A DNA stretch of 64,000 nucleotides from Brevibacterium sp. S111 (GTDB lineage: Bacteria > Actinomycetota > Actinomycetes > Actinomycetales > Brevibacteriaceae), in NCBI RefSeq assembly GCF_004745075.1, contig NZ_RHFH01000003.1, positions 124,001-188,000 on the forward strand. The letters are read 5' to 3'. Below, piece after piece: positions 45,244 to 55,591 of the stretch. Under the pieces are notes generated by a model. The model worked only from the letters and a program-made list of their open reading frames with translations. It had not been told where the DNA came from and ran no database searches. A program made the translations under genes and the position numbers. Each line of letters begins with the position of its first letter. The stretch's first letter is position 1.

Positions 45244-45966
45244 ATGGGGCTGCTCGAGGAGGTCGGCGAACTGCTCCTGCCCCGACGATGCGCCGGATGC
45301 GGGCGGGAGAACGTCTCGCTGTGTACGAGTTGCCTGCAGCTGCTCGGCGGAATCCCGCGGGCGATGGAGCCGCGCTACGGTCAGATTCCGATCGTCGGCG
45401 TCTGCGAATACAACTCGCGCATCTCGCGGATGGTCGTCGGATATAAGGACGGAGGCCGCCGCGACATCCTCGATCCCCTGGCACTGGCCCTGAACCGCTC
45501 GGTCGTCGCGGCCCTCGACCTCATCGGCTACAGGGGAGGGGCGATCAGACTCTTCCCGGCCCCAAGCTCAGCTCGTGCCAGGCGTCGTCGCGGCGGTTCC
45601 CATACCGCCGCTCTGGCGCGGAGGGCGCAGGAGCTGGCCCCGGAGCTGCCGTTGGAAGTCCATGACGTGCTGCGGGCCGAACGGTCCCGGGACCAGGTCG
45701 GGCTCGGAGCGAAGGAGCGGTCGAAGAACGCCTCTCGCACCCAGCATCTCGATGCGGTGGAACTGGAGATCATTCGGTCATCCGAACCGCGTGACCGGCG
45801 GCGGGCCGCCTCGGCGGACATCCTCGTCGATGACTTCTCCACGACCGGTGCGACCTTGGCAGAAAGCGCACGATTATTAGCATCGGTGCAGATCAGACCC
45901 GCTGCAGGAGCCGTTCTCGGGCTCGGCCGCGGGGGCACTCGATTTGTCTCTCCCTTTACTGTATAA
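45244..45966 (+). CDS. ComF family phosphoribosyltransferase-like protein
   Basis: 240 residues. N-terminal zinc-finger-like CAGCGRENVSLCTSC (two CxxC pairs) is followed by a phosphoribosyltransferase domain with the PRPP loop ILVDDFSTTGATL. ComF homologues assist DNA uptake in competent bacteria, but in non-competent actinobacteria the role is unclear. It sits in the conserved lpqB-comF-hpf-secA order. The 66-base gap to hpf contains AAGGA just before the hpf start. Confidence 0.9.
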   Translation: MGLLEEVGELLLPRRCAGCGRENVSLCTSCLQLLGGIPRAMEPRYGQIPIVGVCEYNSRISRMVVGYKDGGRRDILDPLALALNRSVVAALDLIGYRGGAIRLFPAPSSARARRRRGGSHTAALARRAQELAPELPLEVHDVLRAERSRDQVGLGAKERSKNASRTQHLDAVELEIIRSSEPRDRRRAASADILVDDFSTTGATLAESARLLASVQIRPAAGAVLGLGRGGTRFVSPFTV

Positions 45967-46032
45967 CGGTGTTTACCCATCCAAGGGCATGGGATCGGAT
46001 GAATCCGACGAGCGAGTCGCTAAGGACACATC

Positions 46033-46701
46033 ATGGACATCGTTGTCAACGGCCGTCAACTGACCATCTCCGACAGCTTTCGAGCCCACATCGAGGACAA
46101 GATCGCGAAGGTCGAACAGCTCGCTCCCCGAGCTCAGCGCGTCGAAGTGCACGTCACCCACGAGAAGAACTCCCGCCAGCCCGAGACGAGCGAGAGGGTT
46201 GAACTCACCGTGGTGGCGAAGGGGCCGGCGATTCGGGCTGAGGCCATGGCCAGCGACAAATACGCGGCCCTCGATCTGGCATGGGCCAAGCTCGTCGAGC
46301 GGCTGAGGCGCGCCAGAGATCGGCACAAGGTTCCGCGTTCGGGTCACCACCGCAAGGAATCCACCGCCGAAGCGTTGGCGAAGATGCCGATTGCCGAACC
46401 GCTGATTCCCGACCCTGACGCCGACTCTTCGGCCGCGGCAGACGATCAGCCGACGAACGTCGACAAGACGAACGGTCGGATCAAGGCCGAGGGCGATTCG
46501 CCGGTGGTCCTGCGGGAGAAGACCTTCACCGCCGCACCGATCGGCATCGAAGAGGCCCTCAACCGGATGGAGCTCGTCGGTCACGACTTCTACCTGTTCA
46601 TCGATGAGGAGTCGAGCAAGCCCTCCGTCGTCTACCGCCGCAAGGGCTGGAGCTACGGAGTCATCGCCCTCGACCGCGAACTCGAAGAAGCAGCCGACTA
46701 A
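46033..46701 (+). CDS. hpf: Ribosome hibernation-promoting factor, long form
   Basis: 222 residues. The N-terminal S30AE domain (about 1-105, starting MDIVVNGRQLTISDSF) binds the small subunit. A disordered linker joins it to a C-terminal dimerisation domain (about 165-222, GHDFYLFIDEESSKPSVVYR), which pairs two 70S ribosomes into 100S dimers in resting cells. AAGGA lies about 8 bases before ATG 46033. The stop codon is followed at once by the 80-bp palindrome. Confidence 0.95.
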   Translation: MDIVVNGRQLTISDSFRAHIEDKIAKVEQLAPRAQRVEVHVTHEKNSRQPETSERVELTVVAKGPAIRAEAMASDKYAALDLAWAKLVERLRRARDRHKVPRSGHHRKESTAEALAKMPIAEPLIPDPDADSSAAADDQPTNVDKTNGRIKAEGDSPVVLREKTFTAAPIGIEEALNRMELVGHDFYLFIDEESSKPSVVYRRKGWSYGVIALDRELEEAAD

Positions 46702-46781
46702 CCTCCCCTATTACTACGTGACGGCGGCCCAGCAACCTCGCGCGAGGTTGCTGGGCCGCCGTCACGTAGTAATAGGGGAGG
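46702..46781. terminator. Perfect 80-bp palindrome (40-bp arms, no spacer) after hpf
   Basis: Base-by-base reading shows 46702-46741 is the exact reverse complement of 46742-46781, beginning CCTCCCCTATTACTACGTGA and centred on AACCTCGCGCGAGGTT. It begins on the base after the hpf stop. The RNA would form a very stable hairpin, so transcription termination is the likely role. A -10 box for the next gene follows 7 bases later, so its -35 region lies inside the palindrome. Confidence 0.9.
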
Positions 46782-46787
46782 GGAATG

Positions 46788-46793
46788 TAGCGT
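46788..46793 (+). promoter_or_regulatory. -10 box for a leaderless YcaQ-like gene transcript
   Basis: TAGCGT ends exactly 7 bases before ATG 46800, so +1 would be the A of the start codon. There is no ribosome site at normal spacing. The -35 region falls inside the right arm of the 80-bp palindrome. Confidence 0.5.
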
Positions 46794-46799
46794 GGGATC

Positions 46800-48041
46800 A
46801 TGCAGAAGATGACACGCGCGCAGGCACGCAGGACTGCCATCGCGGCGGCCGGACTCGACCGGCCGCGACCGCAGCGGGTCACGGCTCGCCACCTGAGATC
46901 AGTCTTCGCCACGATGGGGCTGACCCAGATCGACTCCGTGGCGCGTGTCGTCCGCTCCCACTACCTTCCATTCTTCTCCCGCCTGGGACCGTACCCACGC
47001 GAGACGCTCGACCGCCTGTTCTATTCCTCGCCGAGGATGGGCGTCGAATACTGGGCCCATGCGGCGGCGTTCGTGCCCCCGCAGACGTGGAACCACTTCG
47101 CACGCAACCGCGCCGAGTGGTGGCGAAACGACTACGGACAACGGCACCCCGAATCCGGTGCCGCCTTCCGTGGGCTGCAGACCTCCGTGCTCGACGTGCT
47201 GGCCGCAGGACCGAAGACGGCGCGCCAGGTCTCCGAACTCGTCGACCATGATCTGCCCGAACGGCATCGGGGGCACTGGGGCTGGAACCCCAGCCAGGTC
47301 AAACTCGCCCTCGAGGCGCTGTTCGCCGGAGGCGTGATCAGCGCCTCCGGGCGCAATGATCACTTCGAACGGATCTACGCACGCACGAAACACGTGTCCC
47401 CGGAACTGCCCGAGATCCCCTTGGCCTTCGGGACCCCTGAGAACCCGGACCTCGGCCTCGACCCCGTCGCTTCCCGTCAGCGGGGAGTCTCCGGCGTCGA
47501 CAACGACGTCCTCGCCCTGACCCGCACCGCCTCCCGTGCTTTGGGAATCGCCCGTCCCGACGATATCGCGGACTACTTCCGACAGCTGCGCGCACCCACC
47601 GACACCGCCATCGCGGAACTGCTTGCCACTGGTGAACTGCGCGAAGTCGAGGTCGACGGCGTCACCGCCCTGCGCTGGCATGAGGCACGCACCCCGCGCA
47701 CAGTGGACGCGCGAGCACTGTTGGCTCCCTTCGACCCACTCGTCTTCTACCGGCCGCGCATCGACTGGCTCTTCGACTTCCACTACCGCATCGAGATCTA
47801 CACCCCCGCTCCGCAGCGCGTGTACGGCTACTATGTGACGCCGTTCCTCCTCGGTGATCGGCTCGTCGGCCGCGTCGATCTGCACCGGGACCGTGCGGCG
47901 GGCACCCTGCGTGCACACCGGGTGACATGGGAGCCGGGGGAGGAGCACACAGCGGAGCTCGTCCAAGAGCTCCAGGCGATGGCCACATGGCTGGGCCTGA
48001 GCGGAGTGGACCTCGAAGGCACTCACCTGCCATTAAGCTAG
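46800..48041 (+). CDS. Winged-helix DNA-binding protein of the YcaQ/AlkX family (HTH_42)
   Basis: 413 residues. The N-terminal winged-helix segment has the pattern GLTQIDSVARVVRSHYLPF; the Q43-I44-D45 triplet matches the QxD catalytic pattern described for YcaQ-like crosslink-repair DNA glycosylases. Additional winged helices and a beta-barrel end (LLGDRLVGRVDLHRDR) follow the family order. It would unhook interstrand crosslinks or bulky alkyl adducts. This placement between hpf and secA could be lineage-specific. It could also be an uncharacterised paralogue with no repair role. Confidence 0.82.
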   Translation: MQKMTRAQARRTAIAAAGLDRPRPQRVTARHLRSVFATMGLTQIDSVARVVRSHYLPFFSRLGPYPRETLDRLFYSSPRMGVEYWAHAAAFVPPQTWNHFARNRAEWWRNDYGQRHPESGAAFRGLQTSVLDVLAAGPKTARQVSELVDHDLPERHRGHWGWNPSQVKLALEALFAGGVISASGRNDHFERIYARTKHVSPELPEIPLAFGTPENPDLGLDPVASRQRGVSGVDNDVLALTRTASRALGIARPDDIADYFRQLRAPTDTAIAELLATGELREVEVDGVTALRWHEARTPRTVDARALLAPFDPLVFYRPRIDWLFDFHYRIEIYTPAPQRVYGYYVTPFLLGDRLVGRVDLHRDRAAGTLRAHRVTWEPGEEHTAELVQELQAMATWLGLSGVDLEGTHLPLS

Positions 48042-48095
48042 AGACTATACAGTCGTTCGAGTTGTTGTCCGGCAGTCATGCCGATTAGGAGAAAA

Positions 48096-50786
<2,691 letters not shown>

Positions 50787-50804
50787 CTTAGGGGCGCGCA
50801 GACT

Positions 50805-51290
50805 TCACATCGTCTGCAGCGCCGTCAGCGTCCACCGGGTGGTGAGCAGCTCCAAACGGACTGCCACCGCCCGGATGCGGTTCGGGCTGCGGACGATGAC
50901 CGTGACTTCGGCGATCCCGGGACTCACCTGGCACACATGTGCCCTCCCCGGCTGCACCGCCGGCTGCGCGCCGAGACCGCTGGCCGGATGTCGCGGCGCC
51001 ACCTCTGCGCGCAGCTGAGCGCGGTGATCGATCTTCGCCAGCAGTTCGGGATCGACCCAGCGGGCGATCGTGTCGCTGCGTCGGACTCCGGCGAGGACTT
51101 CGAGGCAGGCCACCGCCAACGAGGCGGCCGTGGCCGCTATCCGCTGCCGTTCGTCCGCGGACTCATCGTCAAGTCCGCTGACCCGTGCGCTCACCCGGCG
51201 TCCCGATGGGGACGTGGACAGCGGTAAGGAGTTCCGCCGGGGCGCAGCTTGCGGCGCCTGCGGACGGGTGAGAGTGAGCGGGGCGGTCAT
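50805..51290 (-). CDS. Rv3235 family protein
   Basis: 161 residues, start ATG 51290 (MTAPLTLTRPQ) overlapping the LysM gene stop by four bases. An Ala/Pro/Arg-rich N-terminal part precedes a C-terminal domain (about 60-161: ATAASLAVACLEVLAGVR, then ARPHVCQVSP-like strands) typical of the actinobacterial Rv3235 family. No function is established. It converges on secA with an 18-base gap. Co-occurrence with the LysM and SAF/MinD-like genes suggests an envelope or division role. Confidence 0.8.
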   Translation of the reverse strand: MTAPLTLTRPQAPQAAPRRNSLPLSTSPSGRRVSARVSGLDDESADERQRIAATAASLAVACLEVLAGVRRSDTIARWVDPELLAKIDHRAQLRAEVAPRHPASGLGAQPAVQPGRAHVCQVSPGIAEVTVIVRSPNRIRAVAVRLELLTTRWTLTALQTM

Positions 51291-52093
51291 GGCTGAATCT
51301 CCAATCTCTGACCTGCGATGATGAGGCTCGGGTCGGGCCCGATGATCTCGCGGTTGGCGGTATAGACGTCGTCGACAAGCTGCGGGGTGTCCTCTGGGGC
51401 ATCGACGAGTTCGGCGGCGATCGACCACAGGCTCTCCCCAGGCTCGACCACGTGCACAGTCGGCGAGGGGGCTGCAGCATCCGGTCGTGATTCGGGATCC
51501 TCGGCAGCAGCGGGATCGTGCACGTCGTCGGCGGGTTCCCGGTGGTCGGTTCGCGGTGGTGCAGACGGATCCTCAGGCGGAGCAGCGGCTTCTTTCGGAG
51601 GTTCGGTGGGCCAGGCCGGATCATGCAGGTCCTCGTCCGCGGGCGCATCGCCATCGGAGTACTCACCATCGGCGGCCGAGGCGCCGCCTTCGACAGTCGG
51701 CCATCCGGGATCGGCGGGCGCAGCGGTCGCCGTGTACGGGCCCGCCGCGGGCATCGCGTCTCCGAGGTCTCCGGCGACCGGAGCGGCCTGCGCGGCCTGG
51801 ACGACGAGACCGGCCGACACTGCGGCGAGCACGCTCGAGGCGAGAAGCCGCGGCATGGCTCTGACGAGGCAGTCCGCCAGGAGTGCCCTGAAGCGGCCGG
51901 AGGGAAGGAGCCGCAGCAGCAGGGTGAGGAGGGAGACGAGACCGAGACGTGAGAATGCCAGAGCGGCGGCGCCGATGATGGTGATGACGACGAGATCATT
52001 CGTCGTCCGCGGCTGCGGCAGCTGTGCCCACGCGGTGCAGAGTGAACCGAGCAGAACCAGCCAAGACCCCGCGCATGCGATCAAGAGATACAT
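51287..52093 (-). CDS. Membrane protein with C-terminal LysM domain
   Basis: 268 residues. Three hydrophobic segments lie in the first 105 residues (YLLIACAGSWLVLLGSLCTA, ITIIGAAALAFSRLGLVSLLT, LLASSVLAAVSAGLVVQA). A long Pro/Ala/Asp-rich stalk (about 105-210) leads to a single C-terminal LysM domain (about 213-266, VVEPGESLWSIAAELV to IIAGQRLEI), expected to bind peptidoglycan sugars outside the cell. GGAGG precedes ATG 52093, and an inverted repeat (52106-52126) borders that ribosome site. It is co-transcribed with the Rv3235-like gene. Confidence 0.87.
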   Translation of the reverse strand: MYLLIACAGSWLVLLGSLCTAWAQLPQPRTTNDLVVITIIGAAALAFSRLGLVSLLTLLLRLLPSGRFRALLADCLVRAMPRLLASSVLAAVSAGLVVQAAQAAPVAGDLGDAMPAAGPYTATAAPADPGWPTVEGGASAADGEYSDGDAPADEDLHDPAWPTEPPKEAAAPPEDPSAPPRTDHREPADDVHDPAAAEDPESRPDAAAPSPTVHVVEPGESLWSIAAELVDAPEDTPQLVDDVYTANREIIGPDPSLIIAGQRLEIQP

Positions 52094-52105
52094 CTAGACA
52101 TCCTC

Positions 52106-52126
52106 CATTGGATATTGATTCCAATG
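52106..52126 (-). promoter_or_regulatory. Inverted repeat beside the LysM gene ribosome site
   Basis: CATTGGA and TCCAATG pair perfectly across 7 bases. On the minus strand the repeat directly abuts the GGAGG ribosome site of the LysM gene, so it may act as an operator or an RNA hairpin. It lies in an AT-rich divergent gap (52094-52242). Confidence 0.45.
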
Positions 52127-52166
52127 ATGTCGTTAGATGTGATTTGTTGTCAATAGATTACGAATA

Positions 52167-52184
52167 ACTACACCACTGTAGTTC
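52167..52184. promoter_or_regulatory. Inverted repeat in the LysM/hypothetical divergent gap
   Basis: AACTACA and TGTAGTT pair perfectly around CCAC. The gap is much richer in A+T than its surroundings and contains both divergent promoters, so this is a candidate operator. No regulator is assigned. Confidence 0.4.
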
Positions 52185-52242
52185 TCACGCGCTTCGTTCC
52201 GGCTCTTGAAAGTCGACTACAGCTGGGGCAGGCTTAGCGATT

Positions 52243-52758
52243 ATGGATGATCGCATCGATGCACTCCTGGCGGACGTCGAAGCCGCCGAGACCGCCGCCG
52301 AACGGCACGCCAGAAGGGGAGAGTTCGGTGACGAAGTAGCCGCTCAGGCCGCCGAGCGAACACTGCTGGAAAGGATCCGAGGGGCGCTCGGGCAGGCGGT
52401 GCAGGTGGTCATGCCGGCGCGGGAGATCGCGGGCACGGCCGACTTCCTCGGTCGCGACATCCTCGTCGTCGACGGAGCCGAGACCTCCGTCATCGCGATC
52501 AGCTGGATCCGCGGACTGCGGGCGGACTCACGTGTCCACCGCCTCGAGGCGGGAGGGCTCGAGCGCTTGGGTCTGGGTTCGGCGCTGCGCCGCTGGGCGG
52601 CAATGCATGAGGAAGTGGCGATCGACGTCGCAGACCGTCCCGGGCCGACACGCGGACGCTGCACTCTCGTCGGTGCCGACTATGTCGAGATCGCGGGCCG
52701 GATGATCCCGTTCGCCGCGATCGCCGCCGTCCACGCCCGAACCAACCCCTTCGGGTGA
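52243..52758 (+). CDS. Conserved hypothetical cytosolic protein
   Basis: 171 residues, not recognised as a named family. The N-terminal half is a helical acidic/Arg segment (MDDRIDALLADVEAAETAAE); the C-terminal half alternates strands (DILVVDGAETSVIAISWI, GADYVEIAGRMIPFAAIAAV), resembling small beta-barrel or PRC-like folds. No signal, membrane span or catalytic motif is seen. It is convergent with the BldC-like HTH gene and divergent from the LysM operon, so it belongs to the same compact conserved block. GC-rich codon use is normal for the window, which supports a real gene. Confidence 0.78.
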   Translation: MDDRIDALLADVEAAETAAERHARRGEFGDEVAAQAAERTLLERIRGALGQAVQVVMPAREIAGTADFLGRDILVVDGAETSVIAISWIRGLRADSRVHRLEAGGLERLGLGSALRRWAAMHEEVAIDVADRPGPTRGRCTLVGADYVEIAGRMIPFAAIAAVHARTNPFG

Positions 52759-52795
52759 GTCGGCTGTGGAACTTGGGGTACGGGCAGAGGCGGAG

Positions 52796-53017
52796 TCAGT
52801 CCTCGATCGAGCCGGTCTTGATCTGGTGCTCGGTGCGCTCGTACATGCGCTGGATATAAGCCTCGATCTCCGACTTCTCGACGCGCCATTGGCCGCGTCC
52901 GCCGACCTTGATCGCACGGAGGTCGCCCGAGCGGACCAGGGCCCTGGCCTGAGCGATCGAGACATTGAGCAGTTCGGCCACATCGGTGAGCGGCAGGAAG
53001 CGGTTTTCGACGACCAT
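52796..53017 (-). CDS. BldC-like small helix-turn-helix protein (MerR/excisionase fold)
   Basis: 73 residues: FLPLTDVAELLNVSIAQARA forms the winged HTH, followed by DLRAIKVGGRGQWRVEKSEI (wing and specificity strand). This is the MerR/excisionase-type fold of BldC, a developmental regulator in streptomycetes. GGGAGAAG lies 8 bases before ATG 53017. The AT-rich region upstream with several inverted repeats is a likely operator and could also serve the divergent SAF gene. Confidence 0.88.
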   Translation of the reverse strand: MVVENRFLPLTDVAELLNVSIAQARALVRSGDLRAIKVGGRGQWRVEKSEIEAYIQRMYERTEHQIKTGSIED

Positions 53018-53065
53018 GTGGTGACTTCTCCCATTCCAGATGTCTGTCTGCTTGTTGATTCACTT

Positions 53066-53126
53066 TGCCAAAAACATTGCTTTGGCATCATTTGATGCCT
53101 AATACTATCACTGAGAAACAGTTTCT
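53066..53126. promoter_or_regulatory. Cluster of three inverted repeats in the HTH/SAF divergent promoter
   Basis: Perfect repeats are TGCCAAA/TTTGGCA (53066-53087), GGCATCA/TGATGCC (53084-53099, overlapping the first) and AGAAAC/GTTTCT (53114-53126). All lie in an AT-rich 141-base gap between the divergent BldC-like and SAF-domain genes. Their density suggests operators or competing secondary structures. Confidence 0.55.
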
Positions 53127-53158
53127 GTCAGCGAAACTTCCGCGAATCTGGAGATGCA

Positions 53159-53806
53159 ATGGAGCTCTCGAAGCGAATCCGCCGCCCCAAATGGACCGAC
53201 ACCCGACTTCTTGTGGGCGCGATGCTCGTCGTCCTCGCCGTGGTCGGCACCTATCTGCTCATCGCCGCGGCGAATTCCACCACCCGCGTCTGGGCAAGCG
53301 CTCATGCTCTCGTCCCCGGTGAAGTCCTTGATGCGACGGACCTCAGGGTGGCCGAGGTCAATCTCGCGGATATCGGCAGCAAATACCTTTCGGCGGATGA
53401 GGACCTGCCCGCAGGGACGAGCGTGCGCAGCGTCGTGGCCGCAGGGGAGCTGTTGGCCGCCTCGACGGTCGCGCCTCTGACGGAGCTCGAAGGCCGTGTC
53501 GTCGCCATCGATGTCGCCGGCTCCGTCCCCAGCGTCGTCGCCGCGGGAAGCCTCGTCGATGTGTGGGCGCAGCCGGAGCAGAACGGCCTCGACGATGACG
53601 GGCCCGCACCGCGTCAGCTCGTCGAATCCGCACCCGTCGCCCACATCACGCGGGACGTGGGCAGCTTCGGGGTCGGCGACGGAGCGCGCATCGAGGTCTT
53701 CGTCGAGACCGGGCAGCTCTCCGACGTGCTTGCCGCCCTCGACGGGCGCAGCGTACTCTCCGTGGTCGGGGCGCCCTCGGCGGTCGCGGCAGACAGCGGG
53801 CAGTGA
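53159..53806 (+). CDS. SAF domain membrane protein (CpaB/FlgA-like)
   Basis: 215 residues. One N-terminal span (about 17-40) is followed by an extracytoplasmic SAF domain (about 47-115: ALVPGEVLDATDLRVAEV then LLAASTVAPL) as found in the pilus assembly protein CpaB and flagellar FlgA. The rest is a beta-rich C-terminal part. GGAG lies 6 bases before ATG 53159. The stop overlaps the MinD/CpaE-like gene, mirroring the CpaB-CpaE association of Tad pilus loci; however, no pilin, secretin or TadA gene is present here. Confidence 0.85.
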   Translation: MELSKRIRRPKWTDTRLLVGAMLVVLAVVGTYLLIAAANSTTRVWASAHALVPGEVLDATDLRVAEVNLADIGSKYLSADEDLPAGTSVRSVVAAGELLAASTVAPLTELEGRVVAIDVAGSVPSVVAAGSLVDVWAQPEQNGLDDDGPAPRQLVESAPVAHITRDVGSFGVGDGARIEVFVETGQLSDVLAALDGRSVLSVVGAPSAVAADSGQ

Positions 53807-55074
53807 TGACTCAGGTCCTGCTCGCCGTCGACTTCGAATACGACCTCATCCTCTTCGAACTCCTCAGCGACATCGACGACGTCACCATCGTCGCCCGTCC
53901 CGCCGACGAGGTGGAGCTGCTGGCACACTGTCGGACCGGCAGCGCCGAGGTCGTCATCATCGGCCGCTACTTCCCGGGGCTCGATGCCGAGGTGGTCGCT
54001 GCTGTCGCGGCCACGGGGGCGAAGGTCCTCGGCTTCGGTGATGATGCCGACGCGCTTGCCGGGCTGGGCATCACCGTCCGGGTCGGCACCGACGCCGATG
54101 CGGCCGCTCTGGCCACGGCGCTCGACGATCTCCGCGCCTCCACCGTCGTTCCTCCACGACCGACAGCGCCTCCCGGCCCGGTCGGAGGACAGGGGAGGAT
54201 CATCACGGTGTGGGGGACCGGCTCTTCGCCGGGGCGGACCCTCACCGCGGTCAACCTGGCCGACCAGGCCTCCCGCCTCGGCCGACGCTCCGTCATCGTC
54301 GACGCCGACACCGTTTCGGGGATGGTCGCCGCCACACTCGGGCTGACCGAGGAATCCTCCCATCTGGCCAGCCTGTGCCGGGCGCAGTCCGATCGGTCCG
54401 TCCCCCTCGACGGGCATTCCGTGCCCCACGCCGTGGTCCGGGAGGACTTCCACGTGATCACGGGACTGACGAAGCCCGAGCGATGGCCGGAGATCCGAGC
54501 GTCAGTGCTCGAAGCCGTGCTGCATCGGCTCGCGAGGCTCTACGATCTCGTCGTCGTCGACGTCAGCGACCGCGTCGATCCCGATGACGAGATGGCCGAC
54601 CCCTTCTACGACCGGCATTGCGCCACCCGGGCGGCGCTCGCAGCGGCCGATGTCGTCCTCGTGCTCGCTGCAGGAGAGCCGATCGGTCTGCAGCGTCTGG
54701 TCAAGCTGCTGGGCACGCCGCGGGCAGAGGAGCTGCGGGAGAAGATGCGTCTGGTGATCACGAAGCTGCGACCCGGCGCGGTCGGTCATCCGCCCGAGGC
54801 GAGGATCCGCGAGGTCCTCAACCGCTTCGTCCGCGTCACCCCCGACTACGTCCTCAGCGATGATCGGGCCACCGCCGATGCCGCAATGCTGGCGGGCAAG
54901 ACCCTGCACGAGCAGAATCCGCGCTCCCTCCTCTGCCAGGAGATCGCGGCCATGGCCGAGGATCTGCTGCCCGGCCGCAAACGCAGCCGCCGGACCGGGG
55001 GCGGAAGGGGCCGACGGGACGGCGGCGAAAGGAAGCAGGGCCGCAGGCCCGGCAGATCCAGGGTCCGATTGTGA
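53803..55074 (+). CDS. MinD/CpaE-like ATPase-fold protein with degenerate P-loop
   Basis: 423 residues. An N-terminal receiver-like domain (about 1-115) precedes a SIMIBI-type nucleotide-binding domain. The P-loop GTGSSPGRT (about 138-146) has Arg145 instead of the conserved Lys, and the signature Lys of the deviant Walker A is also missing. The following strand VIVDADTV retains Asp168, and VVVDVSDRVD retains the second Asp. ATP hydrolysis is therefore uncertain. The C-terminal 40 residues are a highly basic Arg/Gly tail that may bind DNA, RNA or acidic lipids. GTG 53803 or ATG 53806 starts it, overlapping the SAF gene. Confidence 0.85.
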   Translation: MMTQVLLAVDFEYDLILFELLSDIDDVTIVARPADEVELLAHCRTGSAEVVIIGRYFPGLDAEVVAAVAATGAKVLGFGDDADALAGLGITVRVGTDADAAALATALDDLRASTVVPPRPTAPPGPVGGQGRIITVWGTGSSPGRTLTAVNLADQASRLGRRSVIVDADTVSGMVAATLGLTEESSHLASLCRAQSDRSVPLDGHSVPHAVVREDFHVITGLTKPERWPEIRASVLEAVLHRLARLYDLVVVDVSDRVDPDDEMADPFYDRHCATRAALAAADVVLVLAAGEPIGLQRLVKLLGTPRAEELREKMRLVITKLRPGAVGHPPEARIREVLNRFVRVTPDYVLSDDRATADAAMLAGKTLHEQNPRSLLCQEIAAMAEDLLPGRKRSRRTGGGRGRRDGGERKQGRRPGRSRVRL

Positions 55075-55080
55075 CGGGAC

Positions 55081-55086
55081 TAGGAT
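55081..55086 (+). promoter_or_regulatory. -10 box for a leaderless DUF6912 transcript
   Basis: TAGGAT ends exactly 7 bases before ATG 55093. GAGGG lies between them but only two bases from the ATG, so leaderless initiation is more likely. Confidence 0.45.
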
Positions 55087-55092
55087 GAGGGC

Positions 55093-55578
55093 ATGGCCAT
55101 CCGCTGCTACATTCCGACCACCCTGAGCGCGCTGCGCACGGGACTGACCGACATTCGGGCTGTTGCCCCCGATGAGCACGGCCGCAGCCTGCGCGGCGAG
55201 GAGTTCGAGACCGCCGAATTCGACGCCATGTGCATCGCCGCCGCTCTCGCCTCCAGCGCGGCATTCGGTGCCGAGGAGTCCGGATCCGCAGTTCCCCTCG
55301 CCGAGGCGGGGCCCGCCGCCCGTGTCATCGTCGCCTACGATGCACCCGAGTCCAGCTCACGCCACCGGCTGACCGACGGATTCGAACTCATCGGCATCGA
55401 CACCCTCGACATGTCCGCAGTCGCCAGCTTCCACCTCGACGAGGAAGCGGTCTGGGACGAAGCCGTGGAACTCGCCCGAACTGCGGGTGCGCAGGCGGCG
55501 GAGGACCGCCTCGGCGAGTCGGATCTGCTGTGGTACGACGTCACGGAACTGGATCAGCTCCTCGCCGAGGAGGGCTGA
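55093..55578 (+). CDS. DUF6912 family protein
   Basis: 161 residues beginning MAIRCYIPTTLSALRTG, typical of the actinobacterial DUF6912 family. It is cytosolic with mixed helix and strand; the conserved RVIVAYDAP segment lies mid-protein. No function is known. It is tightly convergent with DUF2505 (13-base gap), an association seen in other actinobacteria. Confidence 0.82.
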   Translation: MAIRCYIPTTLSALRTGLTDIRAVAPDEHGRSLRGEEFETAEFDAMCIAAALASSAAFGAEESGSAVPLAEAGPAARVIVAYDAPESSSRHRLTDGFELIGIDTLDMSAVASFHLDEEAVWDEAVELARTAGAQAAEDRLGESDLLWYDVTELDQLLAEEG

Positions 55579-55591
55579 GTCGGAGTCGACT

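Noticed and set aside
53159..55074. Tad pilus assembly locus
   Set aside because: Only CpaB-like and CpaE-like proteins are present; pilin, secretin, TadA and TadBC genes are absent from the flanks.
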